This document shows positions 11,837 to 23,834 of a stretch of 64,000 bases of DNA, piece after piece; positions within the stretch are counted from its first letter, which is position 1, and every line of letters starts with the position of its first letter. This stretch comes from Phragmites australis (taxonomy: Eukaryota > Streptophyta > Magnoliopsida > Poales > Poaceae), in contig NC_084923.1 of NCBI RefSeq assembly GCF_958298935.1, positions 994,501 through 1,058,500 on the forward strand, given 5' to 3'. The notes below the pieces were generated by a model. It saw nothing but the letters and a program-made list of their open reading frames with translations. It was not told where the DNA came from and ran no database searches. The translations under genes and the position numbers were made by a program.

Positions 11837-13170
11837 TTCGTAAATTTGCTCACATGGAAGTAAAAGAAGCACACCTCATTTTGGGACTTAGTAACTTTAT
11901 GTTGGGAGCAAAAGATACCCAATATGTGTTGGCATTGTACTGAGATTTGATTTGGAAGAGGTGGCTATTTTTCCAACATACGGGGCCACTATCGTTTGTG
12001 AATAAACTGGAGTAATTTTGACATGTAAAATTGTTTCGCAATACGATACAACTTTACTAGTTTAACAATAGCCATGGTGTTTCCTTGGACCAATCATAGA
12101 TACTGCTGAGCAGCAGTCACTGATAGTTTTTCTTGTATTTGCTTGATGCTCGAAACTCAAATGATTTATCGAGCTTGTATCTGTAAATTTGCAACGACGT
12201 GTATTTTTTGGAGAGAGAACTGACATTCTGATGCGACTTTAAATTCTACACCTTTAAAATGATTACTACCGCATTACAATATACTGGAGCTCCCGTAGTG
12301 ATCTAGTAAGATCCCTGCTAATGTTCTGGCACTGTGTGCTTCTAGATAAGGTGTCATTTCTGCAATGTTTTTGATATATTTGTTTTCGCTCCATGTTGCG
12401 CATGCTGTGCTGCTAGCCTTTTGCGGTGCATGAACAAGGCATTTGCGTGATATCAGGATTGAGTCCTATATTAGAATACATAAATCTTTATGTTATTATT
12501 TGAGTCTTAAAAAGAGCTATTATGTTCGCTCTAAGGTCACAAATTATCGTATTAACCTAAAAAGAAAAAGATCTAAATCACTTATTATTATAAACATCTA
12601 ATGTTTTAAATTAAATCAAAGAGTCCATATCAAATATGATTAATAAATTGCTAAACTCGAAATTTAAAATTATAAAAGATAATAATTTGATTTTCATACG
12701 ATTTGGGAAACAAAATATCTAAATAAAGAGTTCAAATAAACTAATGAATTGGGGTTAGAATAGAAAAAGAGAGAGATGTATATCAAAAATGGTCTTAAAA
12801 AATTAAATTACTATAAAAAATCAAAAACATAAATAAAGAATCTATGTAAAATACAATTAATCAATAGCTAAAATTCATAATAAAAAATAAAAAAACAAAA
12901 AAATTAACTAAGATAATAGATTAATAAGTATTTAGCTTAAAGTCGTCATATCAAGTAAGTAACAGATAAGATAAACTTATTCTGATTTTGGTTGGCTGTC
13001 TATACCTGATGTATTATTTTGTTCGTTGATCAAAATGTATACGAATCGAACAAATACATATACATGATTTGAGTCCAAGTTTGAAACATAAATAATTTTC
13101 TCTTCCACTAACATAATTTTCATCTCTTCTTCTAATTCTATGCGTTTTATAGCTAAAGGACATTAACCTC
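11837..13170. other. AT-rich spacer, nothing recognised
   Basis: The first few hundred bases are probably the 3' region of the OXA1-like locus. From about 12,440 to 13,000 the sequence is strongly AT-rich with no exon, tRNA or clear repeat boundary. It may be eroded transposon sequence. Confidence 0.45.
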
Positions 13171-13179
13171 ATAAAAAAG

Positions 13180-15591
13180 CTAAAGAGACTAAGAGAATTG
13201 AGCCAACATGCATCCAAAAAAAATATAGTTGATATTCTCAGACCTATCACGTAGACAGTCATTCCTGCTCCCTTTCCAATCCCTCTTATTTAGGGATGTG
13301 ACTATTGAAATTTTGTTATGCAACATCTGCCATAGAAAGATATTAATTCTGAGGGGTAGTTTGCAGCCCAGATTTTCTTACCCCCATGCTAGACACGCCC
13401 TCAAAAGTAATAAAGTTGTACAATGATTTGGTGGTAAATCTTCTTGATTTATCCAAAGCCCAACTCACTTCATCTTCACTATCATTAAACTGGATATCTT
13501 GCAGCCTATGCATCAACTCCTTCCAATGAACCATATCATTTTCGATAAAACTTCTTTGAATCTAAACCCCCACTCACTATGGATCCAGCAATCAGACATA
13601 GAAGCATTTGGCTCAGCACACAGGTCAAAGGATAACTTTTAGAGGAGTTTCTCCCAACCACATGTCCCTCCAGAAAGAAATTTTGTTACCTTTATTCACT
13701 TTATAGATGGCTCCCCATTGAAATAAGTGTTTCACCTTATGTAAACCCTTCTAGAATTGAGAAGAATCTCTCTATCTGAAGGTGAAAAAGTTATCATTTG
13801 ACATGTATTTGTCTCTGAGGAGTTTATACCATATGTCCTCAGATCCGAGCAAACCTTCTAAATCCATTTTGACAAGCAAGCATTCATTCATAACCGAAGT
13901 GTTTAAAATGCCAAGATCACCATAGTCTTTAGGCCTGCATATAGCTTCCCATTTCGCCATATGATATTTGTTCACATCCTCAGCCACCCTCCAAAAGAAT
14001 CTTGATTTGATAGTGTCCATTTTGCTATAGATCTCTCTAGGTAGGAGGTAAAACCCTATGGTATACATGGGTAAATTGGTTAAGCAAGAATTCGTCAAGG
14101 TCAGTTTACCCCCTTAAGTCAGGTTTTTGCCCTTTTATGGGTTTGATCTCTTGATCATTTTTGTTAGGACATCAAATGAGGCAACAATTACTAACTGATG
14201 GTCAGAAACAGGAATTCCCAGGTATTTCATAGGGAGTTCTCTCAGTTTGCAGTTGAGCATATTTATCACCCTTTCCTGATCAACCTGCTCCATTCCAAAT
14301 GCAAAGATCTTATTTTTATGGAAATTAATTTTAAGGCTAGATAACCATTCAAAGCAATATAGCATGATCATAAGATCGAAAATAGAACTGTCAGAATCTT
14401 CAATCATGAGGATTGTATCATTAGCATATTAAATGTGGGTGATCCCTCCTGGAATCAGGTAGCCTACAACTCCCTTAGCAGCCCCTTAGTTGTTGATTTG
14501 TACATCAAAGCACTCAAAACATCTGCTGCAATGTTAAAAAGCAGGGGGATAAAGGATCACCCTGTCTTAACCCCTGGTAGGTTCTAAAATATGGCTCCCT
14601 TTAGCCATTATTATTTATGCAAACTCTGTCCCTCCCCCCTAACAGATTGCATAATCCACTGTACCCACATAGGAGGGAATCCTTTCCCCTCCATGACTTC
14701 TTTCAGAAAACTTTATTTTATCTTGTCATAAACCTTTTCAGAGTATATTTTCATTAACAGTCCTTACTGTCTTGTTCTTCTTAACTCATGTATTACTTCA
14801 TAAAGAATCACTACACCATCCAAAATGTTTCTACCTTTGATAAAAATTATTTGGCTTGGACCAATAACCTCCTTTACTACTGGGGTCAGCCTATTATTAA
14901 AGACCTTGGTAAAACCTTTGTAATCTATATTGAGGAGGCAAAAAAGCCTATATTGCTTGATGGTGTTGACCTCCTTTGTCTTATGGGCCAATGTTATAAC
15001 CCCATAATTGATTCTTTTTAGGTCCAACCTCCCTCCATGGAGATCATTGAACATGTCAAAGATGTCTCCCTTGACACAATTCCACTTATACAAAGAAGTA
15101 GTGAAATCATTGGGGTCTGGGACAGAATCTTCTTTCATATCCCTAAAGGCCTTCTGAATCTCTTGAGTAGAGAAGGGTTGAATTAGACTATCTTTCGCTT
15201 CATGTGGTAGCCCGTTATGATTGTCCCATAAAGCATCATCTAACCTCAAGCCATATCTAGAGACAGACCCAAACAAGGTTTTATAGATGTCATAAATATG
15301 CCCCCTAATTTGATATTTATAGGTGATCTGACCTTGATCAGTTTTCATTGACATGATTAGATTCTTCCTCCTTTTTCTATTGGCTAGTAGATGAAAAAAT
15401 CTTGTGTTGTCACCCTCTTTGACCAAGGTCTTTCTACACTTCTGTTTCCAGAAAATCTTCTCCATAGAGAGAATTTTCTCAAAGTTTTCTTCTAGCTTGT
15501 ATCTATTTTTCCAATCCACCATATCTAACCCTTTAGAGTCAGCTTTACCATCGAGCACAGCAAGTTGAGCCAACAATTCATAACATTGCAA
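13180..15591 (-). mobile_element. Degenerate LINE (non-LTR retrotransposon) ORF2 fragment
   Basis: Reverse-transcriptase motifs of plant L1-type LINEs are readable on the minus strand. Around 14,764-15,591 lie KCRKTLVKEGDNTRFFHLLA, NNRLTPVVKEVIGPSQ and FIKGRNILDGVV. At about 14,420 the active-site box reads YANDTILMI where active elements have YADD. At 14,135-14,407 are INFHKNKIFAFG and MKYLGIPVSDHQL. The C-terminal zf-RVT region near 13,190-13,540 shows FTTKSLYN, INIFLWQMLHNK and YIFFGCMLAQ. Frames are interrupted by stops and frameshifts, and the 5' endonuclease part and ORF1 were not found, so this is a 5'-truncated dead copy. Confidence 0.88.
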
Positions 15592-17080
15592 TAAATTTTT
15601 TGGTAGTCATAGAACACTTGGTAAAATTAAAAAAAAGGTAAAATGATCATGGAGAGATAGCAAGGGAGATGACCATGGAGGTATTATACGGATAAATAGC
15701 ATGGTAGTTTCTATAATATTAGGCAGCTTGTTAGAGGATGATATAGACAACTGCATACCTGCCCACAATAATATCCAGTGCTGGTCAGGGTAGTAGTTAC
15801 GATCTATACATTGCAAAGACTGCGTTTAATATGGAATTAAGGAGGAAGAAACAGTCTATTCTTACTGAATTGACCAAACATGTTGCGCATTATTATAGAA
15901 TTTGCCTAAGGCAGAAGTCCATAAGACTTGCTGGGCAGTTGGCTTAGCTTGTTCGAAAATTCGTAGCGTGAGCAATGACACCAAGATGTCGCACACGCTG
16001 CAACTTTCATCCATCATCCATCGATCATGAAAGGAAAAGGGGAAAAGCAGCGACAAGGCCATGTCTACTTGAAGTTGCAATCGCAGCTTTTTAGCCTTTG
16101 TAAAGCATCCAAAGATTTAGGGTTTGATTGATTGCTTACCACACGTTATCATACTTAACTTTCATAGTGGTTTTAGGAATAAGAAAGTTTGATGCGCTAA
16201 AAATCAGGCTAGAAACCATGATTTTTTTAAAACTTGATTAGATTGAGCGTTGCATAGACCATAAATATCCACCAAAAACAGGAACGAAAGAAGACCATAC
16301 ATAAACACCAATATATATGTATCCCGCTGACGTAATTGAAGCCGCAGCCGGACCTACTTTTGGATTATTGTTTTCATATATGAATGACTGAATGAGATGT
16401 GATCTGTTGCAGGTCCAGAAGATGTATAGTTGGTTCAGAGACTAACTAATGATTGGATATTACAAGTTATAACACAGGCACGAGTATGGCGTGATGTGTG
16501 GGAGGCCATGGCAATCTATTTGACGAGCATGCACAAGATGCGTCCTCCGCCATGCTCAGCTCAGCAGCCACATTTTGTACTGCGAGTTGGGCACTCGGCA
16601 GCCAGCTAGAGACAACACGATGTTCACGCCCTTCATCCATTCATCACGCGCAATCTATATATAGTGCCATCTATATATATCTCCATGATTCCTGACGAGA
16701 AAAGCACTAGTCTTCCTCAGCCGACTTGCATGGGCTGCGGCCGGCGGTGGCGTCGTGTTTGCGGCCAGTCGTGCACTGCAGACAGAGGGACGAAGAAATA
16801 ATATTTCCAATCGCAGGGCCGCGCCGGCCGCCACTACACAACGGGGAGCCAGCCAATGCGTTGCCGCGGATTTCATTCCATTCACCGCGCAATATCTTCT
16901 TCACATATGAACAATGTTCTAAGCCTAGCTGTTTTTTCTTGGATTGATTCCCTCCCCTAGTCGATCTCTTCTTCAGTCCTTATTTTGTTTCTGCTGCTTT
17001 CTTCTCTTTGTATAGCTTTTTCCCTTTTATTTATTTTGTTTATATCTATATTTCTATATAATTCATCAATTATAATTGAT
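15592..17080. other. Spacer, nothing firmly recognised
   Basis: A CTATATATAG TATA-like motif lies near 16,654 and a GC-rich patch at about 16,700-16,900. No exon structure or known protein could be assigned. Part of 15,600-15,830 may be the 5' edge of the LINE insertion. Confidence 0.35.
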
Positions 17081-17084
17081 CAGA

Positions 17085-17290
17085 GCGATCTTCACCGTTC
17101 ACTCGAGTTGATCAAACGGTCACCGTATAAAGTTATATCATATTTATCTTTTAAAAAATATATTTAATCTCTCAATATTTATCTTTCATACTAGACGTCC
17201 AATATTTGCTCTCCATACATTCTAAAATTACATTTAATTTTCTATTATTTGACTTCCGATTGATTCTATATGTATAACAAGTGACAGTTA
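17085..17290. repeat. Dispersed AT-rich repeat, copy A
   Basis: The segment runs from GAGTTGATCAAACGGTCACC through GACGTCCAATATTTGC and TCCATACATTCTAAAA to GATTGATTCTATATGT. The same words occur in the same order on the opposite strand at about 56,990-57,215, so both are copies of one dispersed element. Termini were not determined and no coding capacity is seen. Confidence 0.6.
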
Positions 17291-17872
17291 CTTAGTTAAT
17301 AAAAAGTAACACACTAGGGGTTTTCCCTATGGTGCAACCTCAAAAAAGATTATTCTTTTTTTCATACACCTATTTTTGTTTGTTTTTTTCAGGCTTATGG
17401 TTATGAGCCATTAGATAGGCATCCAACGGCTCACGACATTTCTTCAACCTCCCTTCCACCTCCGCCTGCATGCAACTTTCTTCAACCGACGCCTCCCACC
17501 AGCTCGCTCCCCCGCCTCCCATCCACCTCCATCCGTCTTCGACAACGGCCCTGCAGCCAGATCCACGGTCGTCGTCCCTCCCTCACTAATGAATCGTTTT
17601 CATACTACTCTGGCTCACCGACCATCCTCTGTCGCTAAATTCGATAATGATGAAAAGTCCAAAATTCCCAAACCCCTAACCCGAACCCGTCTGCTGACCG
17701 GAGGTGTGCTAAAAAAAAATCTTCTTCACCTGCTCGCCTGGCTCGTCAAACACAAACCCAATTTGTTGCTCAGAGTCCGTGTCCCGCGAGCGCGTGTCCA
17801 GACGTACCACGGGAGTAGGTAAAGTGGCCAGTCACCCCACTCACCAACCTCCAACCCGACCCGGCGCGCCTG
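17291..17872. other. Spacer upstream of the hydrolase first exon
   Basis: No gene was recognised. The part from about 17,430 is C-rich on the plus strand and merges into the presumed promoter of the hydrolase exon 1a. Open frames here are short and have no known relatives that I can see. Confidence 0.4.
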
Positions 17873-17880
17873 TATAAATA
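17873..17880 (+). promoter_or_regulatory. TATA box for hydrolase exon 1a
   Basis: TATAAATA lies in a GC-rich context 142 bases upstream of the ATG at 18022. This is a normal spacing for a plant TATA box followed by a short leader. It supports exon 1a having, or having had, its own promoter. Confidence 0.55.
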
Positions 17881-18021
17881 AGCAGCGCGACCCGCGACAT
17901 GTAGAGACTTGGCAGAGACCAGCGGCATCCACCACGACCGTCTCGCTTTCGTTTCTTCCACCACCACCCAAGAGAAAGAACTCGAGAGGTCCACGTACGG
18001 TTCGTAGCCGCGGAAGCAACC

Positions 18022-18339
18022 ATGTGGGTGACGTCGATGCCGCAGGTGTGGGACGAGGAGGGTGCCGCCAAGGGCGGCGTGGTGACGCCCGCGCCGGCCG
18101 CCGCGATGCTGGGCTCGCTCGCGGGATGGCTGTCCCGCACCGTGCAGCCGCAGCCGCCCGCGCCCAGGGTGTGCGGCACCGAGGGCGGCCCGCCCGTGAC
18201 GGCGCCCAGGCTCCGGCTGCGCGACGGCCGGCACCTGGCCTACTGCGAGAGCGGCGTGCCCAAGGACAAGGCGCGCTTCAAGGTCGTCTTCTCGCACGGG
18301 TTCACCGGCTCCCGCGAAGACAGCGTCCGAGCCTCGCAG
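18022..18339 (+). CDS. Alternative or orphan first exon (1a) of the alpha/beta hydrolase
   Basis: This 106-codon exon starts at ATG 18022 and ends in CAG before a GTACGC donor at 18340. It encodes WLSRTVQP, PRVCGTEGGPPVTAPRLRL, RDGRHLAYCESG and the oxyanion-loop segment FSHGFTGSREDSVRASQ. It is clearly paralogous to exon 1b at 21609-21923. No second exon lies between here and 21.6 kb. It ends in phase 0, as does exon 1b, so it can splice in frame to the shared exon at 22880, giving RASQ-EVAEELGVY. As I recall the family, that junction is the usual one. It may therefore be a true alternative first exon, or the remnant of an upstream tandem copy that lost exons 2-4. Confidence 0.75.
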
Positions 18340-18955
18340 GTACGCCGCTCTCGCCTGCTCTTACTGCTGCAGAGATGCATGCATCTTGGTGCGTGCATGC
18401 CGGCCCGTTTATTTCTTGCCATCGTTTCTGATCACGCCAAGTAAATTGATGCCAATACACGGATGGAAATTAATGCTTGTTCTCGCGTCTTTTTTTGTTC
18501 TTGCGTGCAATTTAAGCAGAAAAAATGCAAAGAAAACTAGGCACGCCTCCAAAAACTTTTGATAGTTACGGTAGGTAGTGATCACGTACCCATGTGAACC
18601 ATGATTAGCGTGTGGTCAGGCTACCTTAGCTGAGAATTTTCGGGCGAGAGGAGCGGCTGTCGGTGTTGAAAGGCGAAAGGAAGGAAAAGTCGGGTATGGA
18701 TGAGCTGGTGTGCAGCTTAGACTTGGAAGAAGGAATTGTTTGTTAGGTGAAGCGGCGTTTTCATTCTCTGAGCTGCCTAATTATCGGCGACGCTTCCTTG
18801 GCTTCACAAAGTCGTTGATGGTTGGTAGGTCGCAGGTACCGTTAGTTTGGAAGATGGAACAGCGGGGAAAAAGTCTATTTAATTCTTTTTTAATGCAGAA
18901 AGAAAAAAGATAAATCGTTTTATAGGACCGACTGGAGTTCTGTACCAGTTGCGTG
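18340..18955. other. Intron-like sequence after exon 1a
   Basis: Non-coding sequence between the exon 1a donor and the hAT-like insertion. No exon was recognised on either strand. Confidence 0.45.
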
Positions 18956-18963
18956 CTTGTCAT

Positions 18964-20157
18964 CATGGTTAAAAAACCGTCGGTAACCACCCAAAAATCA
19001 CGGTTACCGACCTTCTCGGTCCGGTCCGGTTTCAGAAACCGAACGGTAACCGAAATTTGAATTCAAAAAATTCGAAAAAAAAAAATTTAAAAAAATCTTA
19101 ATAAAAACTAGACACAATTCTAAGACCTTTTGTGAAAATGTTTTTCAAAAATAATGTCGTTTGCATCATATTCTATAGGGAGAAAGTTTAAAAAAAATGA
19201 AAAAAATTGAAGCGTGCGGCTCAGTTATTAACTCACGTTAAGGAAAAGTGTAACATGCAAACACATATTTTTCTTGTATAAAACGTATTTTAAGAGAATC
19301 TTTAAAATTGATTTCACTTTATTTAGAGTTTTATTAAATTCTCTGTGATTTTTACAAAGTTCACAAGCATAAAGTGAATATGTTAAGAAACATCACTGTA
19401 ATTAACTTTTTCATGTCTACTATTATTTTTTCTACGTAAATCATAGTTAAATAAGCTAATGAAAGTAGTTTCACTAATTTTTGAGGTGTGATGGGTCAGT
19501 TATGAATTAATCTAGTCGCAACACATTTACACAATCATGCATGTTACAATAACTAATTCATGAGTTCATGTATTTTTAAAAGACATTGTATTTTTAAAAG
19601 ACATAGGATCATGTAAGAAGACTAACAAAATTAGTTTCATGATTTTTGGATTAGCAAAGAGTAAACTATGCATTTAACTTGGTTTAACAAATACAATTTC
19701 TCACAGAAAATTTTGAACTTTCTTATGAGTATAAATATTTTTATCATGTAGATCATGTTACAAGGAATCCAACAAAATTTGTTTCACTTGATTTGAAGCT
19801 CAGATGAATTAGTTATTGATTTTACAAGGTTGAGCCCTTTTTTGGGTTTTTTTTAACTGCGCTGAAATTCGATAAATCGAGAAAACCGAGCGGTTACCGA
19901 CCCAAACCGCTCGGTAACCGACCAATTCAAAAATACGAGAAAATCGCTCGGTAACCGACCCAAACCGCTTGGTAACCGACCAAAACCAAGCGGTTACCGA
20001 ACAGCTAAAATCGCGATTTTTTTTTCAAAATTCAAATTTTGCCAAATAATTTTTCTCCGAATTTCTTTAAATTTTTGACGAGTAACCGCGGTTATCGCGT
20101 ATTTTCGGTTACCGCCGGAGCTCAATAACCGAGCTCCGGTCGGTAACGTAAACCCTG
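18964..20157. mobile_element. Non-autonomous hAT-like element, copy 1
   Basis: This 1,194-bp element is flanked by an exact 8-bp duplication CTTGTCAT (18956-18963 and 20158-20165). The right end reads ...GTAAACCCTG, giving the terminus CAGGGTTTAC. The left end is the mutated form CATGGTTAAA. An 8-bp target duplication with CAGGG ends is diagnostic of the hAT superfamily. Both subterminal zones carry many copies of CGGTTACCG / CGGTAACCG. The core is AT-rich and has no transposase frame. The core is shared with copy 2 at 44979-46109, for example CACAAGCATAAAGTGAATAT. It separates the two hydrolase first exons. Confidence 0.85.
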
Positions 20158-20165
20158 CTTGTCAT

Positions 20166-21608
20166 TCGAAGCCATAGGATTTTTATTCACAACGGTTGGG
20201 ACAGATGGAATCTATCATTGACCTTTTGCTTTCACAGCCTCGGCATTCCAGAGTGGCGTGCAGGACATGAGTTTACTACTGACATCTTCCAGATTTAAGC
20301 AAGCATACATGCAATTTGTTCACGCATGTGTCACCGTCCGTCTACTCGTACATGTTGCTATCTGGAGTAATGGCCAAATGGCAATTGTGGAGCTGACTGA
20401 ATTGCCTAAAGCGTCGTGTAGTTTGCTTTGTCTTGGCTCAGAAGTTCGGCCAGATTCACCGGAATAGTCTTTGGTAGGAGTACCATCAGTATTAGGAACT
20501 CCTAGTACGCATGCATAGCCACTTTTTTTTTCTTTCCTTTTCCTAAGCAAAGAGTGAAAGTAAATAATATAAGTCCACTTAATGTTCATGTTGCCATATT
20601 AGTACCTCCTCATTTCCGATCAGAGGCTCACACTATCCAGTGATGATATGGTCACACTGATACTTACTTAATTCTGGGCGTACCCCTTTATCTAACTCGT
20701 AATCGCCACCCCTATTATGCCGTAGAAAAATTGCACTCACAGAGGTCAAAAGGATTTGAAACCGAAACCTTGTGAGTTGGAGTTAGCAAGCCAAGCCAGA
20801 ACCAACCAACCCTTGAAGCGATGGCCCAACACCTCCTCCCTTCCGGCCGATTTGGAAACATCGGATCAGTTGGACCATTCCGTCGTCCAGCCGGCTCGAT
20901 CGGTCCAGCACCAGAAGACGTAACGTACGTGCACAGTCCTCCACACGTCCACGGTCTACTGGTAGTACCAAGCTGTCAGCGCCGAGGACACGGAAGTACT
21001 GCTGGCCGGTGGTTATCGAAAACAAATTTTATAACATCTATTTTAAGCTAAAAAGACTTTTATCAAATATTATTTTGTATTTAATAGTTAAATTAAAGAA
21101 TAGAAAAAAAGAATAAATACGTGTCATCGTAAAAAGATGACCTTTTATAAAACCAAATCATATAAAATTTTGCTTCCGTGATCACTCCACCTACTCCGCC
21201 CGTATTCCCTGGAATGCAGATCCTGTAAGTCAGATGTGTGCAGTAATTTATGAAAAAGGATACGGTTATCTACAGGTGTGTACTGTACAAGAGGTTTGGT
21301 GTTTATAAAACTGCTGTATCATCCTACCTCTCGCTGAGATCCAGTAGTGAAGTCACCGTCACTTCATTCCGCTTCCCCTCATCTCTCATATGAGCTGTAA
21401 GCTGCCAAGATCTGCGGAGAAAATGGTAGCAGCTCCACGGCAACCGAGGCCGGATCGGACGTCACGTTTTCTAAGCCGGAGACACCGCACGAATTAATTA
21501 CTGCAGCCCAGAGACACAGACACTTCGGTTTCTTTCTCTTCTTTCTTCTACTCTCTTGGAGTCGGCGTCTTGGAGCCCCGCCACCAAGGCCCAGCTCGGC
21601 GCGGGGCA
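20166..21608. other. Spacer and presumed promoter of hydrolase exon 1b
   Basis: No coding exon was recognised between the hAT-like element and exon 1b. A TTTATAAAA motif near 21,303 lies about 300 bases upstream of the ATG at 21609 and could act as its TATA box. The AT-rich patch at about 21,020-21,170 may be repeat-derived. Confidence 0.4.
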
Positions 21609-23834
21609 ATGGAGCTGCTAGCCAAGGCGCCCGTGCTGAGCTGCGGCGGGAAGAGGGGAGGCGGAGGCGCGGCGGGGTTGCCCATGGGCCCGCTCGTGGG
21701 CGCGCTGGGCAGGTGCATCTTCAGGGCCGTGCCGCCGCCGTCCGCGCCAAGGGTCTGCGGGACGCCGGGGGGCCCGCCGGTGACGGCGCCGAGGGTGCGG
21801 CTCAGGGACGGGCGGCACCTGGCGTACGCGGAGTCGGGGGTGCGGAAGGAGGACGCGCGGTTCAGGGTCGTCCTCTCCCACGGGTTCACCGGCTCCCGCC
21901 TCGACACCCTCCGCGCCGCGCCGGTTAGTTTTGGGCATTGGGGCCATTCCTTTGCTATTTTTTTGAGCAAATTTTAGGTCCAGTTTCCCTGTTGCCTTCG
22001 AGGATGGTGAGCGCGCGATTGAATCGATTCTTTTCGGTGCATGGAATGTGGAATCGGCAATCTCCATTGAAAAGTTCGTGGCTTTTTTTCTGTTACTGAA
22101 TCTTGTGCCGTGTTCGTCGCCAGTTCGTGGGATAAATTACCTACATTGTATATGTGCTGGACTGATTGCAGTATCCAATGTCTAGGGCAATTCACCTCTT
22201 CAATATTAGATCAGGTGGATGCATTTTGGTCCCTTCTCTCAACTGCGGAACTTTGCCTTTGACCAGAGGCACACCGCATAGCCACTAAAAATACCAGGAT
22301 GAATATTGCCACGCTTTTTATGAGAACAACTGCCATAGCAACTTGGCGTCTCTTAGCTCGCCATCTTTTCAAGTCAAGATGCAACGTTCATTGATATGCA
22401 TGCCCAGCATGTGTTGATTGTTTTTCTTGGGGGAAATACAGCTTGTTTCAGCAGGTGGATAATCGCCACGAATTCTGTCGGTGGGAAGAAATTGCATTTA
22501 TAGGCTAGCTAAGCAAAATAGTCAAGAAAACGGTTTGATCGCAGAGAAAGCGAAGTCCAAGCGAACCGAACCACCTTAAGGTCTGATGATTAACCAATCC
22601 TGTGCGCAGACATCCCAACTTGTGACTTTATCTTCTTGACCTTGAAAGATGAACAAGTCAACCGATTACGTTTTCTCTCAATTTGTCAATAAGATGTGTT
22701 CTTTTTCTACAAAGTCCTAGTTACAACTCAAACCTGTGAGTAACTTTGAATTATTGCGTATAATTCGCAGACCCACATTCTGCGTTCATTTTGCATCTAT
22801 CAAATGAATTCGGTTCCCCTTATTGTAAGAAATGGATCGGATAATCTAACTGTTTGTTTGAATCTGCTGTGATCTTCAGGAAGTGGCCGAAGAACTGGGC
22901 GTGTACATGGTGGGCTTCGATCGCGCAGGATACGGCGAGAGCGACCCAAACCCCAACCGCTCTGTGAAGAGCGCCGCTCTCGACGTCGAGGAACTCGCGG
23001 ACGCACTGGGGTTGGGCCCCAAGTTCTACGTGATCGGCATCTCCCTTGGCTGCCATGCCGTTTGGGGCGCCCTCAAGTACATCCCCGACAGGTAAGCAAT
23101 GCAGCGATGGTCACGATGGATCAAACAGTCGGTTTGTTGTGTCAAGAAGAGTGAGTGACAAGTGGAAGTCACTCTGTGCAGGATCGCTGGGGCGGCGATG
23201 ATGGCGCCGGTGGTGAACTACTGGTGGCCGGGGTTCCCCGCCGACCTGACCGCCGAGGTGTACGCCAAGCAGGAGGTGGGCGACCAGTGGGCGCTGCGCG
23301 TGTCACATCACGCCCCCGGCATCCTCCACTGGTGGATGGAGCAGAGCTGGCTCCCCACCTCCACCGTCGTCGCCAACACCACCCACCTGCCCAACGAGCG
23401 CGACGCCGAGATCCGCCGCACCCTCACCGCGGACGGCACGCTCCAGAAGGTGATCACCTACTCCGCTCGAGTTACCTGTTCTAGTGCAGTAAGCGCCATT
23501 GCTAATTCTGCAGCACCTAACAAAAATGTCGCGATTCTTTACGTACGAGCAGAAGAGGGAGCTGGCGACGCAGCAAGGCATCCACGAGTCGTACTACCGC
23601 GACATGATGGTCATGTTCGGGAAGTGGGAGTTCGACCCCATGAGCCTCCCGAAGCCGCCGTGCCCCGTGCATCTGTGGCAGGGCGACGAGGACGGGCTGG
23701 TGCCGGTGGTGTTGCAGAGATACCTCGTCAGCCGGCTCAGCTGGGTCAACTACCATGAGCTCCCCCGCACCGGGCACTTCCTGTCGTCGGTGCCCGGGCT
23801 GGGGGACACCGTTCTTAGGACCCTTTTCGGTTGA
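21609..23834 (+). CDS. Alpha/beta-hydrolase-fold protein (4 exons)
   Basis: Exons: 21609-21923, 22880-23091, 23182-23449 and 23514-23834. All junctions are GT-AG and keep frame, giving 371 residues. The start is the first ATG after an upstream in-frame non-ATG stretch. The oxyanion-loop segment is SHGFTGSR in exon 1. The nucleophile elbow is GISLG (Ser about 160). Candidate acid residues lie in WQGDEDGLVP (Asp 323 or 325), and the catalytic His is in PRTGHFL (His about 353), so the triad is complete. GVYMVGFDRAGYGESDPN is typical of the plant family. Residues 1-60 are Gly/Pro-rich with a short hydrophobic patch that may anchor or target the protein. The substrate is unknown, and plant members are mostly uncharacterised hydrolases. 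Exon 1a at 18022-18339 is an alternative N terminus in the same phase. Confidence 0.9.

Noticed and set aside
21618..22067. Long Arg/Pro-rich minus-strand frame over hydrolase exon 1b
   Set aside because: A shadow of the GC-rich exon on the other strand, as are the frames opposite 18022-18339.
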